This document shows, piece by piece, positions 34,692 to 43,893 of a stretch of DNA of 64,000 bases (its first letter is position 1; each line of letters begins with the position of its first letter). The notes beneath the pieces were generated by a model. That model saw only the letters and a program-made list of their open reading frames with translations, made no database searches and was not told the origin of the DNA. The stretch lies in NCBI GenBank assembly GCA_964540535.1, contig CAZIMO010000004.1, positions 62,001 to 126,000 of the forward strand. Direction: 5' to 3'. Source of the DNA: Fimenecus sp964540535. GTDB lineage: Bacteria; Bacillota; Clostridia; Oscillospirales; Acutalibacteraceae. The translations under genes were made by a program, and so were the position numbers.

Positions 34692-36833
34692 TTACTCCTC
34701 CTCGGTAAGTGTTGTACCGTTATAATATGTTGAAAGAATTTTCTTATAGCTAACGCCGTCTGCAGCCATTGAATTAGCACCTGTCTGGCTCATACCGACG
34801 CCGTAACCGTTGCCGTATGTTGTCAAAATAAATTCTGATGACGCTTCATCATAAGAAACTGTAAAGCAGTGAGATGCAAGTACCTCTGCACCGAGAAGCT
34901 CACGAAGTTCAATACCTGTCATTTCAACTCCGCCAACCGTAACCTTGGTGACATAACCTATACTTGAAGAAATCGAAGCGTCTTGACCGCTTATCACAAT
35001 CCAAAGCGACGGATCATCGGTTAAAGCAAATTTGCTGTTCTTTTCAAGAAGCAAGCCTTTCATCTCGCCTGCGGAATATGTTTTTTCTATTTTATAATTC
35101 TTATGCAAAGAGTCAGGGTTTCCAGATACTTCAACGCTTTTAAGGTAGGGATAGCTCTGTGAGAAAACATTTGACGAATCTGTTGTTTTTCTTGCCGCAA
35201 TGGCAAAATACGGTGTTAAGGCGATTTCATCTTTATATGTAAGATACTGACCGAAAACACTGTCAACCGCTGATTTTACTTCGTTGTTATATGTATCGCT
35301 GATTTCAACGCCGTTAATAGTGAAATCCGTATTACGGTATTTAAGATAAGTGTAGATTACAACTGCCTGTGCCTTAACGGCTTCAATGTCGTAACCGTCT
35401 CCCATTTCAGTCATAACAAGTCTTGCAAGAGCTTCTTTTGCCTCGATAACTTGACCGTTGACTGTCATAGTTTTTGGAGCGCCTTTATCGGTCTGAATTT
35501 CTGTTTCAGTATTTGTTGAAGACTCTTCTTCCGTTGAAGCTTCTTCCATATCTGATTTTGCCTTTTCTAAAGCGATAAGATCAGCAGTGATGAAATCAGA
35601 AAGCTTTTTATTAACAATTTCGGGTTCAGCCTCGGTAGAAGGTTCAGTTGTTGTGGGAGGCGCTGTTGTGCTTGATATAGTTTCTTTACTAAAAATACCG
35701 TCAACAACAGCCGCAAGAGGTCCGTTTTCACCCTGCACCTTATAAACAATTCCAAGCACTGCACAAAGCAAAATAATCAATCCGAGAATAACTGCCATTA
35801 TTGCAACAGATTTTTTGTTGGCAGGCTTTTTGTCATCATCGGAAATCTGATTATTTGCATCAGCAAATTCAATGCCTATACTGCGAAGTCCCGAAGCTTT
35901 TTCGCCGATAAGCTCAATAAGCTCAATTGCGGCGCTTTCAATAAATGAATATTCGGTTTCACCGTCACTCATATAAAGCTTTCTTACAACAGCAGATTCA
36001 TTATTTGCAACTGCAATACAAATGTATCTTGCTTCGCCAGAGTCATAAATATCACTGATTGATGCGCCGATATTAGCGGCAGATAAATCAAGGCTTACTT
36101 TTGCAAGCTGAGCCGCATATTCTGTTGCATTCACATCGCCTTTATCCTCAACATGAGGGGTGAAAATGAACACATCGTCAAATCGTTCAATATTATCGCC
36201 GCAGCTTTTCAGTATTTCGGCATTTGATGTGCCGTTAATTGCCGCAATAGAGTCGCTTTCAAGAAGTCTTTCAACTGCTTTACTGACTTTTGCGTCGCCC
36301 ACTCGCTTTACGGCAGTTACAGAGTAATTATTTGCAGAAGTTTTAATATTATCGGCAAGATAAGGAATTGCACCGTTGCGGAGAATATGATTAATTCGTT
36401 CATTGTCAATTGGTAAAAACAAAATGAACTGCTCGCCGTTTTCAACACCGAAGCCCGAATACAATCCGTCTTTTGAAAGAAAAACTGTTGCAGGTTCGGG
36501 GAAAACAGAGAACTGTTTTCTCGTTTTATCATCCATTTCATCATTGCTTTCAAGCATATTAAGCACTGACGGATCATAGATAACATCAGTTTCAAAGGCT
36601 TGAATAAACGCTTTTTTAAGCATTGCGTAATGCTGTAAATCGACCGCGGTAACAATGAGTTCGTCATTTTCGAGAGCATCCTGCAATAAACCGAAAAAGT
36701 TACGCATATTTTCAGCATTCTCAAAAGAACCGTCTGTTGCCGCATAAGGCTTAATACTACTGATAATCCTTGCCTGGAAACGATTGAAGGATACACTTTT
36801 ATCAATATTAAGCGACAGCAATCTTACCTTCAT
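34692..36833 (-). CDS. CinA-like/SpoIID (LytB) membrane fusion protein
   Basis: 713 residues. The C-terminal part, about 455-713, is a SpoIID/LytB domain (LARLVMTEMGDGYDIEAVKA, YGNGYGVGMSQTGANSMA), a peptidoglycan-lytic fold. One membrane helix lies at 341-366, followed by a Thr/Ser/Glu-rich spacer. The first 315 residues look like a decayed CinA: FPEPATVFLSKDGLYSGF resembles the CinA MoCF-domain FPEGATV segment, and ANIGASISDIYDSG plus ICIAVANNE resemble the PncC amidase. The normal catalytic residues seem gone. It is cytoplasmic N-terminally and extracellular C-terminally. The gene lies between a class B sortase and galE. Confidence 0.8.
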   Translation of the reverse strand: MKVRLLSLNIDKSVSFNRFQARIISSIKPYAATDGSFENAENMRNFFGLLQDALENDELIVTAVDLQHYAMLKKAFIQAFETDVIYDPSVLNMLESNDEMDDKTRKQFSVFPEPATVFLSKDGLYSGFGVENGEQFILFLPIDNERINHILRNGAIPYLADNIKTSANNYSVTAVKRVGDAKVSKAVERLLESDSIAAINGTSNAEILKSCGDNIERFDDVFIFTPHVEDKGDVNATEYAAQLAKVSLDLSAANIGASISDIYDSGEARYICIAVANNESAVVRKLYMSDGETEYSFIESAAIELIELIGEKASGLRSIGIEFADANNQISDDDKKPANKKSVAIMAVILGLIILLCAVLGIVYKVQGENGPLAAVVDGIFSKETISSTTAPPTTTEPSTEAEPEIVNKKLSDFITADLIALEKAKSDMEEASTEEESSTNTETEIQTDKGAPKTMTVNGQVIEAKEALARLVMTEMGDGYDIEAVKAQAVVIYTYLKYRNTDFTINGVEISDTYNNEVKSAVDSVFGQYLTYKDEIALTPYFAIAARKTTDSSNVFSQSYPYLKSVEVSGNPDSLHKNYKIEKTYSAGEMKGLLLEKNSKFALTDDPSLWIVISGQDASISSSIGYVTKVTVGGVEMTGIELRELLGAEVLASHCFTVSYDEASSEFILTTYGNGYGVGMSQTGANSMAADGVSYKKILSTYYNGTTLTEEE

Positions 36834-36873
36834 CTAATAAAACCTCTCTTTTTCCCATTATATAAAAATCCGA

Positions 36874-38211
36874 TTACGGAGTCCAATCCACATCATCCTT
36901 ATAAGGATTTTCCATATTCTTTACATCATACCAAGCCTGCGGATATTTGGGCGAAGTATTAAGCGACGCCGCACTTGTATCAACCGTAGGCTCTTCATTT
37001 TCACGAAGAAGTCTGCCCATTATAATAAGTCTTGCATCGTCAAAATCATAGGTACAGGTAACAAGCGTTATGAGCTTATCGTCGGGCTGAACAGAAACGC
37101 CTGTATTGATAATACTGCGTTTTTTAGCTTCTTCAACAAAGCCTGTGAATTTTTCGTCAGTACTGAAATCGGTAACCATAATATTGAACATATAATTATC
37201 GTCATCTGAAACGTTTGAATTGGTGACAAAAGCCGCAAAAACCTTGAAATAATAGGTATCGTAAAGCGTACTGTATTCTATTACAGGCGATTCCTTATAT
37301 CCCTCTAAAGTTTTATACTTATCAAGATTTGAGAACATTAGACCGTCAGTCATATGATGTCCGTAAATAACCGTGTTATCATCAAGATACTTGGGGTCAT
37401 TTTTGAAATCAAGATAAGGACATCCGTAACGGCTGGAATTCTGATAGAAATCGCGCCTTAAATAATAATCATTATCTTGGCTTTGTACAACCTGCACATC
37501 AAGGTTAGTATTATTGATTTTAAGCCAACCTACCAAATCTTGATTAATTGCATAAAGATATGAATATTTAAGGTTCATTCCGTCGGGGAACGTGATATTG
37601 GGATATTGTGCAAACAATTCTTCCCACGCTTCGATGTACTGATTATTATCCATATTATCAGTCTGAATAATCTTATTGCTTAAATCGTCTTGAATATCAA
37701 GCTGTTCTTTCCACTGATTGTAAAGTTCAATAAATGCAATACAACAGCCGATTATAGCGATAATGGAAATATCCATAACTATTTTGCGGATTTTCTCTTT
37801 TGCGCTGTCTTTTTTCAACGGAATAAAACCTTTAAAGAAGTCAGAAAAAATCTCATTAAATGTTTTAACCTTTTTCTTTTGAGTTGATGCAGAGCTATTT
37901 TCATTTTTGCCGTCAACAGCTTCTTTTTTTACATACTGCGATGTAATGTCAACAAAGGTTTTGCCGTTCTCGGTAAATTCAGCAGAGTCACTGCTCTCTG
38001 TTTCATTCAGTTTTTTTTCAATTTGTGAAACGATATCGTCATTTTCAGAGGTTTTCGCAGTTTTATTTTCTTCAGCCGAAAGAATATCGTCAACAAGCTC
38101 TGAAAACCCGTTATTTTCACTTTTAACAGGCTCATTGCCGGTATCCATACCAAGTTTTTTACGAAGCTCGTCAAAAGAGAGTACTTCGTTATTGTTTTCG
38201 CTGTTATTCAT
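36874..38211 (-). CDS. Class B sortase with a long cytoplasmic N-terminus
   Basis: 445 residues. The first 140 are acidic and low-complexity (cytoplasmic). A membrane helix lies about 150-170. The sortase barrel follows, with DLVGWLKINNT, IYGHHMTDG (catalytic His), LVTCTYDF (catalytic Cys) and RLIIMGRL (Arg). Sortases cut a sorting motif and link the protein to the wall. The class B layout is read from the spacing between GW and the H-C pair. The tail PKYPQAWYD then NPYKDD recurs in the neighbouring sortase. It overlaps the upstream sortase gene by eight bases. Confidence 0.92.
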   Translation of the reverse strand: MNNSENNNEVLSFDELRKKLGMDTGNEPVKSENNGFSELVDDILSAEENKTAKTSENDDIVSQIEKKLNETESSDSAEFTENGKTFVDITSQYVKKEAVDGKNENSSASTQKKKVKTFNEIFSDFFKGFIPLKKDSAKEKIRKIVMDISIIAIIGCCIAFIELYNQWKEQLDIQDDLSNKIIQTDNMDNNQYIEAWEELFAQYPNITFPDGMNLKYSYLYAINQDLVGWLKINNTNLDVQVVQSQDNDYYLRRDFYQNSSRYGCPYLDFKNDPKYLDDNTVIYGHHMTDGLMFSNLDKYKTLEGYKESPVIEYSTLYDTYYFKVFAAFVTNSNVSDDDNYMFNIMVTDFSTDEKFTGFVEEAKKRSIINTGVSVQPDDKLITLVTCTYDFDDARLIIMGRLLRENEEPTVDTSAASLNTSPKYPQAWYDVKNMENPYKDDVDWTP

Positions 38212-39160
38212 CTTGTACTACCTCCTGAGGATACCATTTTTCGTCGTTTTTATAAGGATTGGTTAAGCCGTGCTTATCATACCAAAGCTGTGGATATTTG
38301 GGATTTGGGTTGATTTTTGCATTTTCAACATTGACCTCAACACTTTCACCGTCACGCACCATACGGGCAAGGATAACAATTCTCGCATTTGCGCGGTATG
38401 TTGTTTTTCCGTATTTATTCTTAAGGTCAAGCGCTCTTACGCAGGTTGAAAGCACGAGCATTTTATCGTCATCGTTAATATCAACATCGGTTATATAAAG
38501 ACGGCGCTTGTTTACTTCAGCGATAAATCCGTCAAAATTTTCACCGTCCATATAAGGATAGATATAATTGAATATATAATCGTTATCTTCACTTGCATTG
38601 GCATTAGTTATAAATACGCCGTAAATTTTCCATTTATAGTTTGCATCGAGAGTGTTAAACTCAATGACGGGAGATTTTTTATAAAATTCAATATCATCAT
38701 ATTGGTCGAGTTCTGAAAACATTGTTGTATCATAACAATTATGCCCGTAAATAATTGTATTAGAGTCAAGATTTGAGGGATTATTGCGGTAATCCATAAA
38801 AATTGAACCTCGGTAATTATATTTCTTTTCAAAGCTATGATTAAGATAATAATCATTATTACCGCACTGAACAACCGGATGGTTGATTTCGGTATTCGGT
38901 ACTTTAATCCAGCCGACAAGGTCACTGTTTTGTTCAGTCAAAGGCGAATAATCCGGCACTTCCTCTTTAGTGTTCTCTTCTTTAGATTCGGAAGAAGTAG
39001 AGCTTGTTATAAGCTCGGAAAGGTTTTCATACTCCTTTTTATTATTATTGATTTCAACAAAGTGCTTAATAACAAGAGAAGCAGAAAAAAGGAAAATAAT
39101 AATACAAATTACCAAGAGAAATACTCTGCCCTTGCTTATTTTCTTTTCAGATTTTGCCAA
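38204..39160 (-). CDS. Class B sortase (second of a tandem pair)
   Basis: 318 residues: short basic N-terminus, membrane helix about 12-30, then the barrel with DLVGWIKVPNTEINHPVVQ, IYGHNCYDTT (His), VLSTCVRALD (Cys) and ARIVILARM (Arg). Close paralogue of the next gene downstream, with the same C-terminal PKYPQLWYD and NPYKNDEKW. Two diverged copies in one operon suggest two substrate sets; candidates here are the PPNTG and IPNTD tails at 15740-16618 and 57093-59309. It starts two bases before the pncC stop on the 5' side. Confidence 0.92.
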   Translation of the reverse strand: MAKSEKKISKGRVFLLVICIIIFLFSASLVIKHFVEINNNKKEYENLSELITSSTSSESKEENTKEEVPDYSPLTEQNSDLVGWIKVPNTEINHPVVQCGNNDYYLNHSFEKKYNYRGSIFMDYRNNPSNLDSNTIIYGHNCYDTTMFSELDQYDDIEFYKKSPVIEFNTLDANYKWKIYGVFITNANASEDNDYIFNYIYPYMDGENFDGFIAEVNKRRLYITDVDINDDDKMLVLSTCVRALDLKNKYGKTTYRANARIVILARMVRDGESVEVNVENAKINPNPKYPQLWYDKHGLTNPYKNDEKWYPQEVVQDE

Positions 39161-39162
39161 CT

Positions 39163-39642
39163 TTATTCATCTGCCTTTTGTAAAATAAGTTTTAAAGCCT
39201 CATCGGAAGCACTGATACGGTTATTGTTTCTTACATCATCGGTAAAGGTATTGTTAAGGCACTTGACATCTGTCGTTTTACCGTTAGAAACTGCAAGCCA
39301 AATAAGACCCACAGGCTTTGAAGTGTTGTCAGATAATGGACCTGCAATACCCGAAACCGAAACTGCAATATCGGCACCCGAGCATTTAAGTACGCCTGCC
39401 ACCATTTCACGAACTGTCTGTTCGCTGACAGCACCGTATTTTTCTAATGTTTCGTGCTTTACGCCGAGTACATTTTCTTTTATTTCATTGCTATAGCTCA
39501 CAATGCCGCAATTAAAAACTGATGAAGAACCGCTTACATCGGTAATTCTTTTGGCAATTAAACCGCCTGTGCATGATTCGGCACAAGCCATTACCAAACA
39601 TTTTTCACTTAAAACTTTAACCGTTCTTTCTTCAAGCGTCAT
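39163..39642 (-). CDS. pncC: Nicotinamide-nucleotide amidase PncC (CinA C-terminal domain)
   Basis: 159 residues, a stand-alone CinA-C domain: ACAESCTGGLIAKRIT (catalytic Ser region), GIVSYSNEIKENVLGV, GAVSEQTVREMVAGV, VSGIAGP and KPVGLIWLAV. The enzyme hydrolyses nicotinamide mononucleotide to nicotinate mononucleotide in NAD recycling. The N-terminal MoCF half found in full CinA is absent here, but a decayed version of it appears in the SpoIID fusion three genes downstream. It lies 11 bases after thiI. Confidence 0.93.
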   Translation of the reverse strand: MTLEERTVKVLSEKCLVMACAESCTGGLIAKRITDVSGSSSVFNCGIVSYSNEIKENVLGVKHETLEKYGAVSEQTVREMVAGVLKCSGADIAVSVSGIAGPLSDNTSKPVGLIWLAVSNGKTTDVKCLNNTFTDDVRNNNRISASDEALKLILQKADE

Positions 39643-39653
39643 TTTAAATTACC

Positions 39654-40826
39654 TTAAAAACAAATATTTTTAATTGTTGTATTTTCTATTGCTCTGTTTA
39701 TAAGAGCTTCCAAATCCAAAGCTTTTTCTGCATTTTCAAGAATTGAAATTTGCGGTTTTGTTTTTGGGTGTTTTGGAGTGAACACCGTGCAGCAATCCTC
39801 ATAAGGCTCAATTGAAATATCAAAGGTATCAATCTTTCGTGAAACCTTGATTATTTCTTCCTTATCGAGTCCGATTAACGGACGGAAAACAGGCATTTCA
39901 ACCACAGCGTCAGTACAGGTAAGCGCATCAAGAGTTTGGCTTGCAACCTGGCCGAGACTTTCGCCCGTTATGAGAGCCTTACAATCTTCTTTTTCTGCAA
40001 TACGCTGTGAAATTCGCATCATAAAGCGACGCATAATAAGCGTAAACAAATCTTCCGGACAGTTATCGCGGATTGCCTCTTGAATTTCGGTAAATCCAAC
40101 TGTAAACAGGCAAATATTACCGCTGTATTTTGAAACCTTGCGAAGAAGATTATGTACTTTTTCTTCTGACTGCGGCGAAGTATAGGGCGGTGAAGCGAAA
40201 TGAATTGCAGTTAATGAAAGTCCCCTTTTTGCCATCATATATGCGGCAACCGGGCTGTCAATTCCGCCGGAAATCAGAATTGCTGATTTGCCCGCTGTGC
40301 CTGTGGGCATTCCGCCCGCACCTTTAGTCTGATTACCGCGGATAAAAGCAAATTTTTCGCGAATTTCAATTGTTACAAGAATATCGGGATTTTTAACATC
40401 AACCTTTAAATGAGGAAATTTTTCAAGTATTGCACCGCCTACCTCAGCGGCAATCTGCGGTGATGTCAGAGGAAATCTTTTATCGGAACGCTTTCCCTCA
40501 ACCTTAAAGGTTTTAGCATTTCTCAACTGCTCTGCAAGATAATCAGGCGCATTATCGAGAATTTCTGTCATATCCTTTTCGACCTGCAACGCTCTTGAAT
40601 ATGCCGCAATTCCGAAAACATTTCCTATTCTATTGCTTACCTCATCCATATCAATATAATCATCCATAGGAATTACGGTAACGGTTGACTGCTCTTTTCT
40701 GTATTCAAAATCACCGAGAGGTTTAATTCTTCGGCGTATATTTTTAATAAGAATATCTTCAAATGTTGAACGGTTAAGACCCTTGAGAGCCAACTCGCCG
40801 TTTTTTATAAGTATAATTTCTTTCAT
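39654..40826 (-). CDS. thiI: tRNA 4-thiouridine synthase ThiI
   Basis: 390 residues: an N-terminal ferredoxin-like and THUMP region (about 1-165), then the PP-loop ILISGGIDSPVAAYMMA. There is no C-terminal rhodanese domain, as in Firmicutes. It adenylates tRNA U8 and adds sulfur. The cysteine desulfurase gene ends two bases before it and is the natural sulfur donor, as in other Firmicutes where a dedicated NifS-like partner is paired with ThiI. Confidence 0.95.
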   Translation of the reverse strand: MKEIILIKNGELALKGLNRSTFEDILIKNIRRRIKPLGDFEYRKEQSTVTVIPMDDYIDMDEVSNRIGNVFGIAAYSRALQVEKDMTEILDNAPDYLAEQLRNAKTFKVEGKRSDKRFPLTSPQIAAEVGGAILEKFPHLKVDVKNPDILVTIEIREKFAFIRGNQTKGAGGMPTGTAGKSAILISGGIDSPVAAYMMAKRGLSLTAIHFASPPYTSPQSEEKVHNLLRKVSKYSGNICLFTVGFTEIQEAIRDNCPEDLFTLIMRRFMMRISQRIAEKEDCKALITGESLGQVASQTLDALTCTDAVVEMPVFRPLIGLDKEEIIKVSRKIDTFDISIEPYEDCCTVFTPKHPKTKPQISILENAEKALDLEALINRAIENTTIKNICF

Positions 40827-40828
40827 TT

Positions 40829-41956
40829 TTATCTCCTAACACGTTTTGCGGTTTCGACAATACCATTATACAACAAATCCATATCGTTTTGTGTGGTAGT
40901 TTTTGACAGGCTTATTCTGATTGCACTGTCGATTTTTGAAGGTTGAACTCCCATTGCAGTGAGAACATCGCTTCTGTGACCTTTCGCACATGCAGAACCC
41001 GCCGAAACATAAATACCCATTGACGAAAGGGAATTTAGCATAACCTGTGACGGCACACCCTCAACCGAAAGGTTTATTATATACGGTAATGAATTTTCTG
41101 GTGAATTGACATAAACTTTATCTAATTCACTTATTCTTTCAATGAAACAGTTTCTTATTTCGCTTACCGCATTAAGATTTTTTTCGACGCTTCCTATATC
41201 ATTAACAGCCGCCGCAAACGCGCATATTGCAGGCATTGCCTCTGTACCCGAAAGAAGGCCGTTTTCTTGACCGCCGCCGCATATTGCAGGCATAAGCCGT
41301 ATTGAACTGTTGATATACAAAGCGCCTGAACCCTTAATACCGTGAATTTTATGAGCACTGATGCTCATTAAATCAATTCCCAGCTTTTTTGGTTTTAAAG
41401 GTATTTTGCCGAAGGCTTGAACAGCGTCGCAGTGAAAATACGCTTTTGAATTTTTTGAGCGGATTATACCTTTAATTTTATCAATATCTTGAATTGATCC
41501 TACCTCATTATTCACCGCCATAACACTCACAAGAATTGTGTTTTCATCAACAGCGTTTGAAAGCTCATCAAGATTTATTTTACCGTTTTTATCGGGCTTT
41601 AAATAAACAGTTTCAAAGCCTTGTTCGCCCAATAACTCGAAATTTTTAAGCACGCTTGGATGTTCAAGAAGTGTGGTTATGATTTTTTTACCCTCTCTTT
41701 TTTTAGTACGGGCTGTACCCATAATTGCCGTATAGTTGGCAATTGTTCCGCTTGGAGTAAAAATAATCTCATTATCACCGCAAGAAAGAAATCTCGCAAC
41801 AGTACTGCGCGCATTATCTAATTCTTTTTTAGCATTAAAACCGCCCATATGAAGAGATGACGGGTTGCCGAAAGCTTCGGTGCACATTTGAAGTACTTTA
41901 TTTACTGCCGAATCACACGGCTTTGTTGTTGCGCTGTTATCTAGATAAACGCACAC
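40829..41956 (-). CDS. Cysteine desulfurase (NifS/IscS-like), probable partner of ThiI
   Basis: The frame opens at ATG 41989, but GTG at 41956 lies eight bases after GGGAG and begins directly VCVYLDNSATTKP, where the family normally starts. PLP Lys is in SAHKIHGIKGSGALY and the catalytic Cys in SAGSACAKGHRSD. It removes sulfur from cysteine for tRNA thiolation, inferred from its overlap-like spacing (two bases) with thiI. It is the first gene of the eight-gene minus-strand run and is divergent from ypeB. Confidence 0.92.
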   Translation of the reverse strand: MCVYLDNSATTKPCDSAVNKVLQMCTEAFGNPSSLHMGGFNAKKELDNARSTVARFLSCGDNEIIFTPSGTIANYTAIMGTARTKKREGKKIITTLLEHPSVLKNFELLGEQGFETVYLKPDKNGKINLDELSNAVDENTILVSVMAVNNEVGSIQDIDKIKGIIRSKNSKAYFHCDAVQAFGKIPLKPKKLGIDLMSISAHKIHGIKGSGALYINSSIRLMPAICGGGQENGLLSGTEAMPAICAFAAAVNDIGSVEKNLNAVSEIRNCFIERISELDKVYVNSPENSLPYIINLSVEGVPSQVMLNSLSSMGIYVSAGSACAKGHRSDVLTAMGVQPSKIDSAIRISLSKTTTQNDMDLLYNGIVETAKRVRR

Positions 41957-42112
41957 CGCACACATCTCCCATTCTGCATATTTAATCAAAATACATTATA
42001 CTACAAAATACACTGTTTGGCAAACATAAAATCACGTTTTTTACTGTATATTTTTGAATTTTTTGTTAATAATATTCGCAAAACACTTCGCAAGAATAAG
42101 GGAGCGTAAAAA

Positions 42113-43459
42113 ATGGAAAAGACAACTATGTCCCGACGGGCGAAAATTCGGCTTGCGCTTTATGCAGGTACAGTTATCACCGTGCTGGGAATTTTCAGCA
42201 TTGTGCAAACTGTCAGAGCACAAAAGTTTGAACGTGAAGCTACTGTAACAAAGCAGATGGCGTTGATTTCGCTTGAGGAATGTCTTAATAATATTTCAAC
42301 AAATCTTGAAAAAACTGTCTATGTCAGCACACCGACAATGCTTTCGCAGCTTTCAACTGACTTATGGCGAGAGGCATCATCTGCAAAAACAAGTCTTTCA
42401 ATACTGCCCGCAGAAGATATTTCACTTAACAACACTTACAAATTTTTATCGCAAATAGGTGAATTTGTAATGTCGCTTCAACGAAAAAGTGCCGGCGGAG
42501 AACAGATTACAGACAATGAGCGGCAACAACTCAAAGAGCTTTACAGTTACTGCACCTCGCTTAATGAGCAAATCAGTAAAATGTGCTTTGATTTACAAAA
42601 CGGCAGTTTCAGCTTTGACGATTACAACTCTACACTGCCACAGGAAAATACGGATATAAACACTTTAAGCAAAACCCTTGACGACGCAGAACAGGTAATG
42701 ACAGATTTGCCATCGCTGATATATGACGGTCCTTTCTCGGATCACATTGACAAGGGCAAGCCTAAATTCATTGATGGACTTAAAGAAGTAAACGAAAACA
42801 AGGCTCTTGAAATTGCAAAAAAAGTTTGTTATTCAGAAAATGACAGTCTGGAATATGCGTATGAAGAAAACGGCAATATTCCCTGCCATATTTTTCAAAG
42901 CAATAACTGTACTGTTGCAATTACAAAAACAGGCGGAAAGCCTTTATATATGATTAACTCCGGCTTTGCAGGCGAAATCAAAATTGAATATGAAGAAGCT
43001 ATTGAAAATGCGAAAAAATATCTTTCAAAAATCGGTTATGAAGATATGCGTGAAAGCTATTATTTCACCGATAACGGAATTTGCACAATAAATTTTGCCG
43101 CTGTAAAAGATGACGCCGTACTTTACCCCGACCTTATAAAAGTCAGCATTAACCTTGAAAACGGCGAGGTTATGGCATTTGACGCAACGGGATATGTATA
43201 TAATCACCGTGAGCGCGGCAATATCAATGCAAAACTCAACAGTACGCAGGCAGAAGCCTTGCTTAACGAACATCTTAAAATTATTGATACACAGCTTTGC
43301 ATAATTCCTACCGATTGGCAGACTGAGCAATACTGTTATGAAATTCACTGCAAAACAGACGAGGGGCAGGAATTGCTTGTTTATGTTGACTGCGAAACAG
43401 GAGAAGAAGATAATATTCTAATTTTGCTTTACAGCGACGGCGGTGTGCTTACAAAATAG
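42113..43459 (+). CDS. ypeB: Germination protein YpeB
   Basis: 448 residues with an N-terminal membrane helix (about 13-34, LALYAGTVITVLGIFSIVQ), a helical region with MALISLEECLNNISTNLEKTVYV (quoted in part: NISTNLEKTVYV) and three C-terminal PepSY-like repeats (ALEIAKKV, AIENAKKYLSKIGY, AEALLNEHL). YpeB holds the cortex-lytic enzyme SleB in the spore inner membrane. Normally sleB is adjacent; it is not seen here, so the partner is elsewhere or another lytic enzyme is used. GGGAG ribosome site precedes the ATG. The presence of ypeB marks the organism as an endospore former. Confidence 0.92.
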   Translation: MEKTTMSRRAKIRLALYAGTVITVLGIFSIVQTVRAQKFEREATVTKQMALISLEECLNNISTNLEKTVYVSTPTMLSQLSTDLWREASSAKTSLSILPAEDISLNNTYKFLSQIGEFVMSLQRKSAGGEQITDNERQQLKELYSYCTSLNEQISKMCFDLQNGSFSFDDYNSTLPQENTDINTLSKTLDDAEQVMTDLPSLIYDGPFSDHIDKGKPKFIDGLKEVNENKALEIAKKVCYSENDSLEYAYEENGNIPCHIFQSNNCTVAITKTGGKPLYMINSGFAGEIKIEYEEAIENAKKYLSKIGYEDMRESYYFTDNGICTINFAAVKDDAVLYPDLIKVSINLENGEVMAFDATGYVYNHRERGNINAKLNSTQAEALLNEHLKIIDTQLCIIPTDWQTEQYCYEIHCKTDEGQELLVYVDCETGEEDNILILLYSDGGVLTK

Positions 43460-43516
43460 TATAAACCGCTAATCGTGAGAAATAATAATAACACCACTAT
43501 TTAAGGAGGGATAATT

Positions 43517-43852
43517 ATGAAAAAAGCAGCCATAGTTATGGTGATGGTGGCAATGCTTCTCAGCATTTTCCTTGTAGGTTGTAAAAATACTGACGACGGC
43601 AAGGTAAGCGACAACAGCTCAAGCACACCTTCAAGCAGTACAAGAGGCGACAATGACAACAACAATAATAATGCCAACAATAACAACAGTAACAATAACG
43701 GCAATAATGCTGTTAGCGATGTCGGCGATGACCTCGGAGATGCTGTAAGCGACGTAGGTAACGCTGTCGGCGATGTAGGCAATGCGGCAGGAGATGCAAT
43801 CGGCGGTATCGGCGAAGGATTATCTGACGCAGGCAGAGATTTAGCAAACTAA
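43517..43852 (+). CDS. Asn-rich lipoprotein with helical Gly-Asp repeats
   Basis: 111 residues: lipoprotein signal ending LVGC, an Asn/Ser-rich linker (about 30-65), then a run of VSDVGDDLGDAVSDVGN-like units giving an amphipathic helix with acidic, Gly-spaced faces. AAGGAGG precedes the ATG. It follows ypeB by 57 bases and is closed by a terminator, so the two may be co-transcribed in the forespore. No family is recognised. Simple repeat composition means it could be a spacer or structural protein. Confidence 0.75.
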   Translation: MKKAAIVMVMVAMLLSIFLVGCKNTDDGKVSDNSSSTPSSSTRGDNDNNNNNANNNNSNNNGNNAVSDVGDDLGDAVSDVGNAVGDVGNAAGDAIGGIGEGLSDAGRDLAN

Positions 43853-43859
43853 TCAAAAT

Positions 43860-43893
43860 AAAACCGATGCCGTTTTTGACATCGGTTTTATTT
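43860..43893. terminator. Bidirectional terminator between the lipoprotein gene and pnuC
   Basis: AAAACCGATG and CATCGGTTTT stem with T/A runs on both sides. Confidence 0.8.

Noticed and set aside
42041..42248. Small frames on both strands around the ypeB start
   Set aside because: They overlap the ypeB signal region and lack ribosome sites; ypeB explains the sequence.
43501..43782. Leu/Ser-rich minus-strand frame opposite the Asn-rich lipoprotein
   Set aside because: Codon-repeat shadow of the plus-strand gene; the plus frame has AAGGAGG and a lipobox.
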